Origin: an uncultured Paracoccaceae bacterium
GTDB lineage: Bacteria > Pseudomonadota > Alphaproteobacteria > Rhodobacterales > Rhodobacteraceae
Assembly (NCBI GenBank): GCA_943787785.1
Contig: CALSNT010000003.1
Coordinates: 186,001 to 250,000 of the forward strand
Direction: 5' to 3'
DNA: 64,000 bases
Of the stretch, positions 28,179 through 37,273 are shown piece by piece. How positions within the stretch are numbered: position 1 is the first letter of the stretch; each line of letters opens with the position of its first letter. The notes below the pieces were generated by a model. That model was given only the letters and a program-made list of their open reading frames with translations. It was not told the DNA's origin and did not search any database. Made by a program: the position numbers and the translations under genes.

Positions 28179-29105
28179 CCCACCAGCGGCGACATCATGC
28201 TGAACGGCAAGCGGGTCAACAACGTGCCTGCCTCGGAACGTGGGTTGTCGATGGTGTTCCAGTCCTACGCGCTCTACCCGCATATGTCGGTGCGCTCGAA
28301 CCTCTCTTTCGGGTTGGAAAACATCCGCATGGAAAAGGCCGAGATCGACCGCCGTGTCGATGACGCTGCCAAGCTGCTGCAGATCGACATGTTGCTGGAT
28401 CGACGCCCTGGGCAGTTGTCGGGCGGTCAGCGTCAACGCGTCGCCATTGGCCGCGCTATTGTGCGCGAACCGGTGATCTTCCTGTTCGATGAGCCCCTCA
28501 GCAACCTCGATGCCGAACTGCGCCTGCAGATGCGCGTCGAGATTTCGGACCTGCATGCCAGCCTTGGCAACACGATGATCTATGTGACCCATGATCAGGT
28601 CGAGGCGATGACAATGGCCGACCGGATCGTCGTATTGCGCGGCGGCGTGATCGAGCAGGTGGGCAAACCGCTGGACCTTTATAACAACCCAGCCAACAAG
28701 TTTGTCGCCGGGTTCATCGGTGCACCACAGATGAACTTTCTCGCCGGGACGCTGGGGGGTGATGGCGACGTGACCATGACGCTCGACGCCGGGTTGAGCC
28801 GGACGTTGAAGCTGAATCGGGGCACATCCGAAAAGGCCCCGATGACCTTGGGCGTGCGGCCTGAAACCATCGGCGTTTCACTGGACGGGAAGGGTGATTT
28901 GACCGCGACGGTCAGAAGTTATGAACAGCTTGGGTCTGTCACCTATATCTACAGCGAACTCCCAAACGGAGAGGCGCTGACAGTGCAACAGGCCGCACAA
29001 ATCCCGCTGAGACGCGGGCAGGAGATCGGCGTAACTCTCAACACAGCCGACTTCCACATCTTCGCGGGTGAGGGCGAGGTGGCCCAAAAACAAACCGGCA
29101 AATGA
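28179..29105 (+). pseudogene. Sugar ABC importer ATP-binding protein (UgpC/MalK type), 5' truncated by IS3
   Basis: Would energise uptake of a sugar or glycoside. The reading frame enters from the IS edge (PTSGDIMLNGKRV) and keeps the Q-loop MVFQSYALYPHMSV, the signature LSGGQRQRVAIGRA, Walker B VIFLFDEPLSNLD, the switch His in YVTHDQVEAMTMADR and the C-terminal TOBE-like domain. The N-terminal 50 or so residues with Walker A are missing, so it cannot hydrolyse ATP normally. No permease or binding-protein genes of this importer remain to the left. It overlaps the next gene by 4 bp (ATGA). Confidence 0.9.
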
Positions 29106-30142
29106 GCGCGCCCACCCAAGTCGCGCTGATCGGCCTCGGCATGGTCAGCAGCACTTATGGCGACGCATTGGGCAATCTGACGGACCAGATCGCGCTCAAG
29201 GGTGTGTATTCGCGCCGCCCGGAGACGCGCGCCGCGTTCCGGCAGAGGTTCCCGGAGTTGGGGGCGGGAGAATACGCTTCTGTTGACGAGATTGCCTCTG
29301 ATCCCGAGATCGTCTTCGTCATCCTGACCACACCGCCCAACGCGCGGGCAGAGATCGTCAAAACTCTGGCCAGCGCTGGCAAACATATTCTGATGGAAAA
29401 GCCAGTGGAACGGACGCTGGATGCCGCCATCGCGCTGGTCGAGACCTGCGAAGCCGCAGGGGTTACCCTTGGTGTCATGTTACAACACCGCGCCCGTCCG
29501 TCTGTTGATGAACTCCGTCGGATAGTCGAAACGGCCGCGCTGGGCGACTTGCGCATGGTCGAGGTCAGCGTCCCTTGGTGGCGTCCGCAAAGCTACTACG
29601 ACGAGCCGGGGCGCGGCACGTATCAGCGCGACGGCGGCGGCGTTCTGGTTTCTCAGGCGATCCACACGCTGGACCTGATGCTGTCGCTGACCGGCCCGGT
29701 GGCCGATGTGACAGCGATGACCGCCACCACCGGTTTTCACGACATGGAGTCGGAAGATTTCGTCAGCGGCGGACTGCGGTTCGCCAACGGTGCAGTCGGC
29801 CAGGTCTTCACCACCACGGCCAGCTTTCCGGGGCGGGGCGAGACGATCACGCTACACTACGCCAATGGCTCGGCGCATCTAGACACCAACCTGCTGACGA
29901 TCGACTGGCAAGATGAGCGCCGTGAAAACTTCGGGGCGGCGACGACCAGCGGTGCAGGGGCTGACCCGATGGCCTTCACCTCGGACTGGCACCGCGCCGT
30001 GATAGAGGATTTCGACGACGCGATCCGCACCGGCCGCGCGCCGCTTGTTTCGGGGCGCGAGGCTCTGGGCGTCCATCGCTTGATTGCGGCGCTGGAGAAA
30101 TCCGGGCAAACCGGTACCCGGATTACCGTTCAGCAGGGATAG
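29102..30142 (+). CDS. Gfo/Idh/MocA family oxidoreductase 1, 346 aa
   Basis: An NAD(P)-dependent sugar or sugar-derivative dehydrogenase. The Rossmann motif is VALIGLGMVSSTYGDAL; the catalytic-loop Lys is in HILMEKPVERTLDAA, and GGVLVSQAIHTLDLMLSLTG is the C-terminal substrate-side helix with the conserved His-Asp. The start overlaps the ATPase stop. It is the first of three paralogous dehydrogenases in a row, followed by uronate genes, which suggests oxidation of a hexuronide or rare sugar; the actual substrate cannot be told. Confidence 0.92.
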   Translation: MSAPTQVALIGLGMVSSTYGDALGNLTDQIALKGVYSRRPETRAAFRQRFPELGAGEYASVDEIASDPEIVFVILTTPPNARAEIVKTLASAGKHILMEKPVERTLDAAIALVETCEAAGVTLGVMLQHRARPSVDELRRIVETAALGDLRMVEVSVPWWRPQSYYDEPGRGTYQRDGGGVLVSQAIHTLDLMLSLTGPVADVTAMTATTGFHDMESEDFVSGGLRFANGAVGQVFTTTASFPGRGETITLHYANGSAHLDTNLLTIDWQDERRENFGAATTSGAGADPMAFTSDWHRAVIEDFDDAIRTGRAPLVSGREALGVHRLIAALEKSGQTGTRITVQQG

Positions 30143-30145
30143 CAG

Positions 30146-31153
30146 ATGACATTGAAATTGGGCGTGCTGGGCATCGACCACGGGCATATCTTCGGAATGC
30201 TCAACAACATGATCGCCGAAGGCTGCACCTGCGAGCACTGGTGGACCAAAGGCACGCCAGTGACAGAAAAAAAGTTTGTCGAGGTGTTCGATACCCTCGA
30301 CAAAGTCTCCGACCGGTCCGCGATCGTCGAAGACGACAGCATCGACATGGTGCTGATCTCGGCCATCCCCGAAGACCGCGCCGCCCTGGCGATCAAGGCG
30401 ATGGAGGCCGGGCGCGACGTTATGGTCGACAAGCCCGGATGCACGACGCTGGACCAACTTGCCGCCATTCGGGACTGCGTTGCCCGCACGGGCCGCATCT
30501 GGACGGTGAATTTTTCCGAACGGTTCGAGGTCCCCGCCGTCACACGCGCCGATGAACTGGTGCAGGCCGGAGCCATCGGTCGTGTCATCCAGACCGTTGG
30601 CCTCGGCCCCCACAAGCAGAACTTGCAGACGCGCCCCGACTGGTTCTTCCGCCGTGCCGCCTTTGGCGGCATCCTGTGCGATATCGGCAGCCACCAGATC
30701 GACCAGTTCCTGCATTTCACCGGCTCCACCGATGCAACCGTCGCCCACGCGCTGGTCGAAAATACCACCATGCCGGACCATCCGGAGTTTCAGGATTTCG
30801 GCGAGATTGTCCTTCGTTCACCACAAGGCCACGGATATATCCGCGTCGACTGGTTCACGCCCGACGGGTTGCCGACCTGGGGCGACGGGCGGCTGTTCAT
30901 TCAGGGCACCGAGGGGCAGATTGAGCTCAGGAAGTACACCGACATCGGGCGGCCCCACGTTACAAATTCGCTGTTCCTGGTGAACGGCGATAAGAACGAT
31001 TTGATCGACTGCGCAAGCGCAGGCCTGCCCTATTTCGCGCGACTCGTCGCCGACGTGCAGAACCGCACCGAAACAGCCGTGCCACAGGCACATACTTTCA
31101 AGGCCACCGAACTTGCCCTGCAAGCCCAAGCCATGGCTGAGGGCACGGCATGA
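30146..31153 (+). CDS. Gfo/Idh/MocA family oxidoreductase 2, 335 aa
   Basis: The N-terminal LGVLGIDHGHIFGMLNN replaces the usual GxGxxG with GxDHxH, a variant seen in a subset of this family. The conserved catalytic Lys is in RDVMVDKPGCTTLDQ and the substrate helix is GGILCDIGSHQIDQFLHFTG. Cofactor binding may therefore differ from its two neighbours. It lies 3 bp after gene 1 and overlaps gene 3 by 4 bp, in a tight operon. Confidence 0.9.
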   Translation: MTLKLGVLGIDHGHIFGMLNNMIAEGCTCEHWWTKGTPVTEKKFVEVFDTLDKVSDRSAIVEDDSIDMVLISAIPEDRAALAIKAMEAGRDVMVDKPGCTTLDQLAAIRDCVARTGRIWTVNFSERFEVPAVTRADELVQAGAIGRVIQTVGLGPHKQNLQTRPDWFFRRAAFGGILCDIGSHQIDQFLHFTGSTDATVAHALVENTTMPDHPEFQDFGEIVLRSPQGHGYIRVDWFTPDGLPTWGDGRLFIQGTEGQIELRKYTDIGRPHVTNSLFLVNGDKNDLIDCASAGLPYFARLVADVQNRTETAVPQAHTFKATELALQAQAMAEGTA

Positions 31154-32208
31154 CCTATTCCGTGGCCATCATCGGGGCGGGGATCGGCGCAGCTCACGCT
31201 GAAGTCTATCTGGCACTGCCCGACCGGTTCAAGGTCGCCGCGATCTGTGATCTGGACTCCAATCGTGCAGCGCCGCTGGTCGCGGCGTCGGGCGCAGTCT
31301 ACGAAGCCGACCTCGCCAGAATTTTCGCTGCCCCCTCCATCGACATCATCGACGTCTGCCTGCCGCCACATCTGCACATGAAAGTCGCCAGTGACGCGCT
31401 GGCCGCGGGAAAGCACGTTATTTGCGAAAAGCCGCTAGTATCTTCGGTCGCCGACGCAGACCTGCTGGCCGATCGTGCAAAGACAGCGGGAAAACAGGTG
31501 TTCCCCGTGTTTCAATACCGCTTCGGCAAGGGTGCGACCCAGATGCGCGCGCTAATCGACGCCGGACTAGCGGGCAAGCCATTCGTTGGCACGCTGGAAA
31601 CTCACTGGGACCGTCAAGCCACGTATTACGACATCGACTGGCGCGGGACCTGGGCAGGTGAGCAGGGCGGTGCGATTCTCGGCCACGCTATCCACATTCA
31701 TGACTGGCTAAGTTTCATCCTCGGTCCCGTCGCGCAGGTTTATGCCGACGTAGCCACACGTGTGAACGACATCGAAGTCGAAGATTGTGCCGCCATCTCG
31801 ATCCGCATGGAGAGCGGTGCGTTGGTCACAAGTTCGGTCACACTGGGCGCAGCGAATGACACCAGTCGCCTGCGGTTTGCGTTCGAAGGGATGACTGCCG
31901 AAAGTGGTCGCGCCCCGTACCAGCCCGCTGAAGACATTTGGACGTTCACTGCCCGTGCGCCGTTTGACCAGGCACCAATCGACGCGCTCTTGGCAAAGAT
32001 CGGCGACCCGCCGCCGGGCTACACAGGCCTGTTCACCGCCATCGCCGATGCGCTTGACGGTGACGCGGGGCGCGAAGTGACCCTCGCCGATGGACGCCGT
32101 AGCCTCGAATTTGTCAGCGCCGTCTATCACTCGGCCCGCACCGGCGCGCCAGTCGATTTGCCGCTCGGCCCCGACCATCCCAGGTACACCGGCTGGCTGC
32201 CCGAGTGA
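31150..32208 (+). CDS. Gfo/Idh/MocA family oxidoreductase 3, 352 aa
   Basis: The Rossmann motif is VAIIGAGIGAAHAEVY and the catalytic Lys is in KHVICEKPLVSSVADA. GAILGHAIHIHDWLSFILG is the substrate helix, with two His that could bind a metal or substrate. It starts by ATGA overlap with gene 2 and ends overlapping uxaC (TGATG). Like its neighbours it is probably part of one glycoside/uronate oxidation route. Confidence 0.92.
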   Translation: MTYSVAIIGAGIGAAHAEVYLALPDRFKVAAICDLDSNRAAPLVAASGAVYEADLARIFAAPSIDIIDVCLPPHLHMKVASDALAAGKHVICEKPLVSSVADADLLADRAKTAGKQVFPVFQYRFGKGATQMRALIDAGLAGKPFVGTLETHWDRQATYYDIDWRGTWAGEQGGAILGHAIHIHDWLSFILGPVAQVYADVATRVNDIEVEDCAAISIRMESGALVTSSVTLGAANDTSRLRFAFEGMTAESGRAPYQPAEDIWTFTARAPFDQAPIDALLAKIGDPPPGYTGLFTAIADALDGDAGREVTLADGRRSLEFVSAVYHSARTGAPVDLPLGPDHPRYTGWLPE

Positions 32209-33614
32209 TGCCGATGTTGCTGGATCCCGATCGGCTGTTCCCGTCTGATCCGGCCGGTCGCACGATCGCGCGCGACATCTACGCGTCCACCAAGGCCCTG
32301 CGGATTCTCAGCCCCCACGGCCATGTGGATCCCGGTTGGTTCTCCGAAAACCAGCCCTTTGCCGACGCATCCGAGTTACTGATCATCCCCGACCACTACG
32401 TGCTGCGAATGCTGGTCTCGCAAGGTATTTCGCTCGACGATCTCGGCGTCGGGCGCACCGACGGAACTATCGGTGAGCCCGACCGCCGTGCGATCTGGCG
32501 GCGGTTTGCCGAACATTACCACCTGTTCCGCGCGACGCCCTCACGCCTATGGCTGGATCAGGTGTTTCAGGATCTGTTCGGCCTTACTGAGCGCCCAAAC
32601 GCCGCAAACGCCGACAATACCTTCGACGCCATCAATGCTGCCCTCGCCACCGAGGCTTTCCGCCCACGCTCCCTGTTCGACCGCTTCAACATCGAGATTC
32701 TTGCGACCACTGAATCCGCCCTCGACCCATTGAACCACCACGCCGCCATCCGGGCCTCGGACTGGAATGGCCGTGTCATCACAACCTACCGCCCGGACGC
32801 CGTGATTGACCCAGAGTTTGAGGGGTTTTCTGGCAACATCGAGGCGCTGGCCAGCCTCACCGGTCTGCCCGCCACCACCTGGCACGGATACCTGGAAGCG
32901 CACCGCGACCGTCGCGCGTTCTTTCGCGAAAACGGAGCAACGGCCACCGACCACGGACACTCCAGCGCACGCACCGAGGTGCTTGACAATGTGACTGCCG
33001 CCACCCTGTTCGACAAAGCCCTGACCGGGCGGATCACTGCCGAAGAATCCGACGCCTTCCGCGGTCACATGCTGACCGAGATGGCGCGGATGAGCGTCGA
33101 GGACGGCATGGTTATGCAACTACACGCCGGGTCGGTGCGCAACCATTCCGCCAGCATTTTCAACGCTTTCGGGCGCGACAAGGGTTTCGATATTCCGATG
33201 CGCACAGACTATGTAGGCGCGCTAAAACCCTTGCTGGACGAACTTGGCCATTCCAATCTGTCTTTGATCTTGTTCACGCTCGACGAAATCACGATGTCGC
33301 GCGAACTTGCCCCGCTGGCTGGAGCTTACCCAGCCCTGAAACTCGGCCCCGCCTGGTGGTTCTTTGACAGTGCCGAAGGCATGCGTCGGTATCGCGAAAT
33401 CACGACCGAAACCGCCGGCTTCTACAACACCGTCGGCTTCAACGACGACACCCGCGCCCTGTGCTCGATTCCGGCCCGCCACGACGTTTCCCGTCGTGTT
33501 GATGCCGCCTACCTCTCCGATCTGGTCACCACCGGGCGGCTGGATGAAGCCGAAGCGCATGAAGTCGCTGCTGACCTGGCCTACAACCTCGCCAAGAAAG
33601 CATACCGCCTATGA
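32208..33614 (+). CDS. uxaC: Glucuronate (uronate) isomerase, about 468 aa
   Basis: Converts D-glucuronate to D-fructuronate and D-galacturonate to D-tagaturonate. It is an amidohydrolase-fold enzyme. The N-terminal metal motif is ILSPHGHVDPGWFSEN; EILATTESALDPLNHH and MVMQLHAGSVRNHSASIF are family blocks, and the C-terminal FNDDTRALCSIPARHDVSRR is diagnostic. The ATG at 32208 overlaps the previous stop; a GTG one codon earlier is an alternative. It is coupled by ATGA to the reductase gene. Confidence 0.96.
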   Translation: MPMLLDPDRLFPSDPAGRTIARDIYASTKALRILSPHGHVDPGWFSENQPFADASELLIIPDHYVLRMLVSQGISLDDLGVGRTDGTIGEPDRRAIWRRFAEHYHLFRATPSRLWLDQVFQDLFGLTERPNAANADNTFDAINAALATEAFRPRSLFDRFNIEILATTESALDPLNHHAAIRASDWNGRVITTYRPDAVIDPEFEGFSGNIEALASLTGLPATTWHGYLEAHRDRRAFFRENGATATDHGHSSARTEVLDNVTAATLFDKALTGRITAEESDAFRGHMLTEMARMSVEDGMVMQLHAGSVRNHSASIFNAFGRDKGFDIPMRTDYVGALKPLLDELGHSNLSLILFTLDEITMSRELAPLAGAYPALKLGPAWWFFDSAEGMRRYREITTETAGFYNTVGFNDDTRALCSIPARHDVSRRVDAAYLSDLVTTGRLDEAEAHEVAADLAYNLAKKAYRL

Positions 33615-35020
33615 GCGCCACCTGGCTGCCCGAGCAAGACCGCCCAGACGCCAGCATCGTCCACCTCGGCATCGGCGCTTTCTTCCGCGCCTTCGGCGTG
33701 CCGGTGATCGAGGACGCAATCGCCGCGTCCGGCGGTGATTGGGGTGTCATCGGCGTCAGCCTGCGAAGCCCCGGCATCCGCGACGCCCTGACGCCGCAAG
33801 ACTGCGTTTACCACGCCCTTGAACGCGGTCCGAATGGGAACCACGCTCGCGCCATCGGCACCCTGCGCGACGTCCTGTACCTCGGAGATCAGCGTGCTGA
33901 GATCCTGCGGGCGATGACCGCGCCAACGACCAACATTGTCAGCCTGACGATCACCGAAAAGGGGTATTGCCACGATCCCGCCAGCGGCAACCTGAACCCG
34001 GATCACCCAGCCATCCGTGCCGACCTCGCTAACCCGACACGGCCCAGCACCGCCCCCGGTTTGATAACCGAAGCGCTGGTCCGTCGCCGCGCCGCCGACT
34101 TGCCGCCCTTCACCTGCCTCAGCTGCGACAACCTGCCGGCCAATGGCCCACTCCTGCGCGGCGTAACCCTCGCCTATGCCCGCCTTCGTGATCCCGATCT
34201 GGCCGATTGGATCTCTGAAACAGTCGCATTTCCGGCGACGATGGTGGACCGTATTACCCCTGCCACAACCCCTGCCGACATTGCCGAAGTGACGCGCCTG
34301 ACTGGCCACGCAGATGCGGCCCCCGTTGTTCACGAGCCTTTCTTCCAATGGGTCATTGAAAACAAATTTAACAGTCCACGCCCGGATTTCGCCGCTGCGG
34401 AAGTACAGATGGTGGCCGATTTCGCCCCGTTTGAGGCGGCTAAGCTGCGCTGCCTGAACGGGACGCATTCGGCGATTGCCTATCTGGGGGCCCTTGCAGC
34501 GCTGCCCACCGTGCGCCAAGCTTGCGAAAATCCGACCATCGCCGCCTTTATCCGCGCGTTATGGGCAGAAGAGATTTTGCCGTCGCTGGAGACCCCACCG
34601 GGCATGGAACTGCCAGCTTATACCGACTCCCTGATGGCGCGTTACCTGAACCCCGGTATCGAACACCGCACCCACCAGATCGCTATGGATGGCTCGCAGA
34701 AACTTCCACAACGCCTCCTTGGGACGGTCCGCGACAACCTCGCCGCAGGTTTCCCAATCGACCGACTGGCGACAGGTGTCGCCGCCTGGATGCTGTACCT
34801 GAACGGAACCGATGAAAGCGGCGCAACTCACCAAGTTTTCGACCCGATGGCTGACCGACTGACAACCGCCGCCCGCACCGCCGACCCGGTCAGCGCCCTG
34901 CTGGCAGTCGAGGCAATTTTCGGCGACGATCTGCCCCGCAAGGATACTTTCACCACCGCCGTTCGCCGCGCCTACACGGCCTTGTCGGACGGAGTCCTGA
35001 ACGCACTGGAGGCGACATGA
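33611..35020 (+). CDS. uxuB: Mannitol-dehydrogenase-family oxidoreductase (fructuronate reductase, UxuB-like), 469 aa
   Basis: Reduces D-fructuronate to D-mannonate with NADH; mannitol or other polyol dehydrogenases share the fold. The N-terminal NAD motif is IVHLGIGAFFRAF, TNIVSLTITEKGYCHDPASG is a family block, and the catalytic Lys-x4-N-x2-H motif is in AKLRCLNGTHSAIAYLG (K, N and H visible). The setting between uxaC and uxuA supports fructuronate reductase. It overlaps both neighbours by 4 bp. Confidence 0.92.
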   Translation: MSATWLPEQDRPDASIVHLGIGAFFRAFGVPVIEDAIAASGGDWGVIGVSLRSPGIRDALTPQDCVYHALERGPNGNHARAIGTLRDVLYLGDQRAEILRAMTAPTTNIVSLTITEKGYCHDPASGNLNPDHPAIRADLANPTRPSTAPGLITEALVRRRAADLPPFTCLSCDNLPANGPLLRGVTLAYARLRDPDLADWISETVAFPATMVDRITPATTPADIAEVTRLTGHADAAPVVHEPFFQWVIENKFNSPRPDFAAAEVQMVADFAPFEAAKLRCLNGTHSAIAYLGALAALPTVRQACENPTIAAFIRALWAEEILPSLETPPGMELPAYTDSLMARYLNPGIEHRTHQIAMDGSQKLPQRLLGTVRDNLAAGFPIDRLATGVAAWMLYLNGTDESGATHQVFDPMADRLTTAARTADPVSALLAVEAIFGDDLPRKDTFTTAVRRAYTALSDGVLNALEAT

Positions 35021-36186
35021 TCGAAGGCTGGCGCTGGTTCGGACCACTTGACAAAATCGCTCTGCCGGAAGTCGCTCAAACCGGCGCGAGTGCTATTGTT
35101 ACGGCCCTACACGAGGTCCCCTATGGCGAGGCCTGGACTATCGAGGCGATCCGCGCCCGTCAGGCCATGATCGCTGACGCAGGCGTCGCACTAAGCTGGG
35201 ACGTGGTTGAAAGCCTGCCGGTTCATGAAGACATCAAGCTTGGCATCGCCCGCCCGGAGTTGTTTGCCAACTATCGACAATCGCTGGAAAACCTCGCGAC
35301 CTGTGGCATTACCACGATCTGCTACAATTTCATGCCCCTGCTCGACTGGACGCGCACGACGCTGGATGCCCCGGTGCGCGGCGGCGGCACGGCGCTGCGC
35401 TTCGATGCCGTCGAAATGGCTGCGTTCGAGCTGCACATGCTGGGACGCGAGGCTGCTGAAGACGATTATCCTGCTGACGTCATCGCCAATGCTGCCACTT
35501 GGGCCGCGAACGCCGACGAAGAAACCAAACGGCGCCTGCTGAGCAGCATAATGGCGGGCTTACCAGGCGCCTTCGACCGATACACCATCGAAAGCCTTCG
35601 CGGTGCTCTTGCCCGCTATGAGGGCATCGACCGCGCCGCACTTCGCGCCAACTACGCGCGCTTTCTGGCCGAGGTCATACCAACAGCTTCCGAGCTTGGG
35701 GTGCGTCTGGCCGTCCACCCCGATGATCCGCCGCGCAACATCCTCGGCCTGCCGCGCATTGTCTCTGACGTCGAAGATATCGCCTGGATCATGGCCGCCG
35801 AAGATGCGGCAGCCAACGGCCTGACACTGTGCAGCGGTTCACTTGGTGCGAACCCAATTAATGATGTCCCAGCCATCGCCGCGCGTTTTGCCGAACGCAT
35901 CCATTTCGCGCATCTTAGAAACGTCGCAAAAGAACCCGACGGATCGTTCCAGGAGGCGGCGCATCTGGAGGGGGATACCGACATGGTCGCCCTGATCCGA
36001 ATATTGCTGGCCGAGGAAACCCGGCGGCGCGGCGAAGATCGCACCGACGCCGACATTGTAATGCGTCCCGACCACGGCCATGAGCTTGGCCCGGACATGG
36101 GTCGCGGCACCCACCCTGGATATCCATTTGTCGGCCGCCTGCGTGGCCTCGCAGAACTGCGCGGGGTAGTCGCCGCAATACAATAG
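35017..36186 (+). CDS. uxuA: Mannonate dehydratase, 389 aa
   Basis: Dehydrates D-mannonate to 2-keto-3-deoxygluconate. It opens WRWFGPLDKIALPEVAQTGA as in the UxuA family, with YNFMPLLDWTRTTLD in the middle. The metal-site His residues lie in RLAVHPDDPP, HFAHLRNVAKEPDGSFQEAA and VMRPDHGHELGPDMG. It is the last gene of the operon that begins at the truncated ABC ATPase. A strong stem-loop follows at 36367. Confidence 0.96.
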   Translation: MIEGWRWFGPLDKIALPEVAQTGASAIVTALHEVPYGEAWTIEAIRARQAMIADAGVALSWDVVESLPVHEDIKLGIARPELFANYRQSLENLATCGITTICYNFMPLLDWTRTTLDAPVRGGGTALRFDAVEMAAFELHMLGREAAEDDYPADVIANAATWAANADEETKRRLLSSIMAGLPGAFDRYTIESLRGALARYEGIDRAALRANYARFLAEVIPTASELGVRLAVHPDDPPRNILGLPRIVSDVEDIAWIMAAEDAAANGLTLCSGSLGANPINDVPAIAARFAERIHFAHLRNVAKEPDGSFQEAAHLEGDTDMVALIRILLAEETRRRGEDRTDADIVMRPDHGHELGPDMGRGTHPGYPFVGRLRGLAELRGVVAAIQ

Positions 36187-36366
36187 GACGTTTGCTTTTG
36201 CTGAACGGTGCAGCGCCACGCGCAAGCCCGCCTATAACTCGTTCGTCTTTTCGCTGAAATAACCCGGGGAGGTCTGGAGCGGCCCGGGACGGGGCTCCGC
36301 CCGTTCGGCCCTGTGGACGAATTCAAGTGCGCGCCTCACCCCTCCAGCCACCGCACGCGACCACGA

Positions 36367-36391
36367 GCCGTCGGATTTTCCATCCGACGGC
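36367..36391. terminator. Bidirectional stem-loop between convergent operons
   Basis: The perfect 10-bp stem GCCGTCGGAT / ATCCGACGGC has loop TTTCC, positioned between uxuA and the convergent hydrolase gene. There is no long T-run. Nothing else is visible in 36187-36412. Confidence 0.6.
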
Positions 36392-36412
36392 ACGGTCCCG
36401 GTGACAGAGGAC

Positions 36413-37258
36413 TCAGGCGTCCATCACCACCGATTGCTTCTGACGGCCAAGCCCTTCTATCCAGACTTCCATAGTGTCACCGACCTTTAGGAACTGAGGC
36501 GGCTTCATCCCCAACCCGACGCCCGGTGGTGTTCCGGTCGAAATCAGGTCGCCTGGTTGCAGGGTCATCAACTGGCTGAGATGGCTGACGATCTGGGCGC
36601 AGGTGAAGATCATCGTCGAGGTATTCCCGGTCTGGCGCCGCACGCCCGACACATCCAGCGTCATGTCCAGGTTCTGCACATCCGCGATCTCGTCCTTGGT
36701 CACCAGCCAGGGACCGATCGGCCCATATGTGTCGCAGGATTTTCCCTTGGTCCACTGGCCCGTCAGTTCGATCTGGAACGTGCGCTCAGAGACGTCATTA
36801 CAGACGCAGTACCCAGCCACATAATCCAATGCGTCCTCTTCCGAGACGTACTTCGCTGCCTTCCCGATCACAATTCCGAGTTCGACTTCCCAGTCGGATT
36901 TGACCGATCCACGCGGCATCGAAACGGTGTCGTCCGGCCCGATGATCGAGCTTGTGGCCTTCAGGAACAGGATTGGATGCTTGGGAATATCAGCCCCGGT
37001 TTCGGCGGCATGGTCCGAATAATTCAGCCCAATCGACAGGTACTTCCCGATATTCCCGACGCAGGGGCCGATACGCGGATTGCCCGAAATGACCTTGAGC
37101 GCCTTCACATCAAGTGCCCGCAAGCGGTCGAGCGTCGTCTCGTGCAGCGTCGCGCCTGTGATGTCGTCCACGTGTCCGGAAAGGTCGCGCAGTTGCCCAT
37201 CGTCGTCGATCAGGCCCGGGGTCTCACTTCCCATCTCTCCACAGCGCACAAGTTTCAT
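36413..37258 (-). CDS. Fumarylacetoacetate-hydrolase family protein, 281 aa
   Basis: A metal-dependent C-C bond hydrolase or related lyase. The FAH core is ILFLKATSSIIGPDDTV, SDWEVELGIVIGKAAKYV (the Glu metal ligand) and GYCVCNDVSERTFQ, then QWTKGKSCDTYGPIGPWLVT and DLISTGTPPGVGLGMKPP. This set closely matches 2,4-diketo-3-deoxy-L-fuconate hydrolase-type enzymes, often labelled ureidoglycolate lyase. Its pairing with a sugar-acid dehydratase, 15 bp upstream on the same strand, favours a role in sugar-acid breakdown. Confidence 0.9.
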   Translation of the reverse strand: MKLVRCGEMGSETPGLIDDDGQLRDLSGHVDDITGATLHETTLDRLRALDVKALKVISGNPRIGPCVGNIGKYLSIGLNYSDHAAETGADIPKHPILFLKATSSIIGPDDTVSMPRGSVKSDWEVELGIVIGKAAKYVSEEDALDYVAGYCVCNDVSERTFQIELTGQWTKGKSCDTYGPIGPWLVTKDEIADVQNLDMTLDVSGVRRQTGNTSTMIFTCAQIVSHLSQLMTLQPGDLISTGTPPGVGLGMKPPQFLKVGDTMEVWIEGLGRQKQSVVMDA

Positions 37259-37273
37259 GTCGGCTCCTATTCT

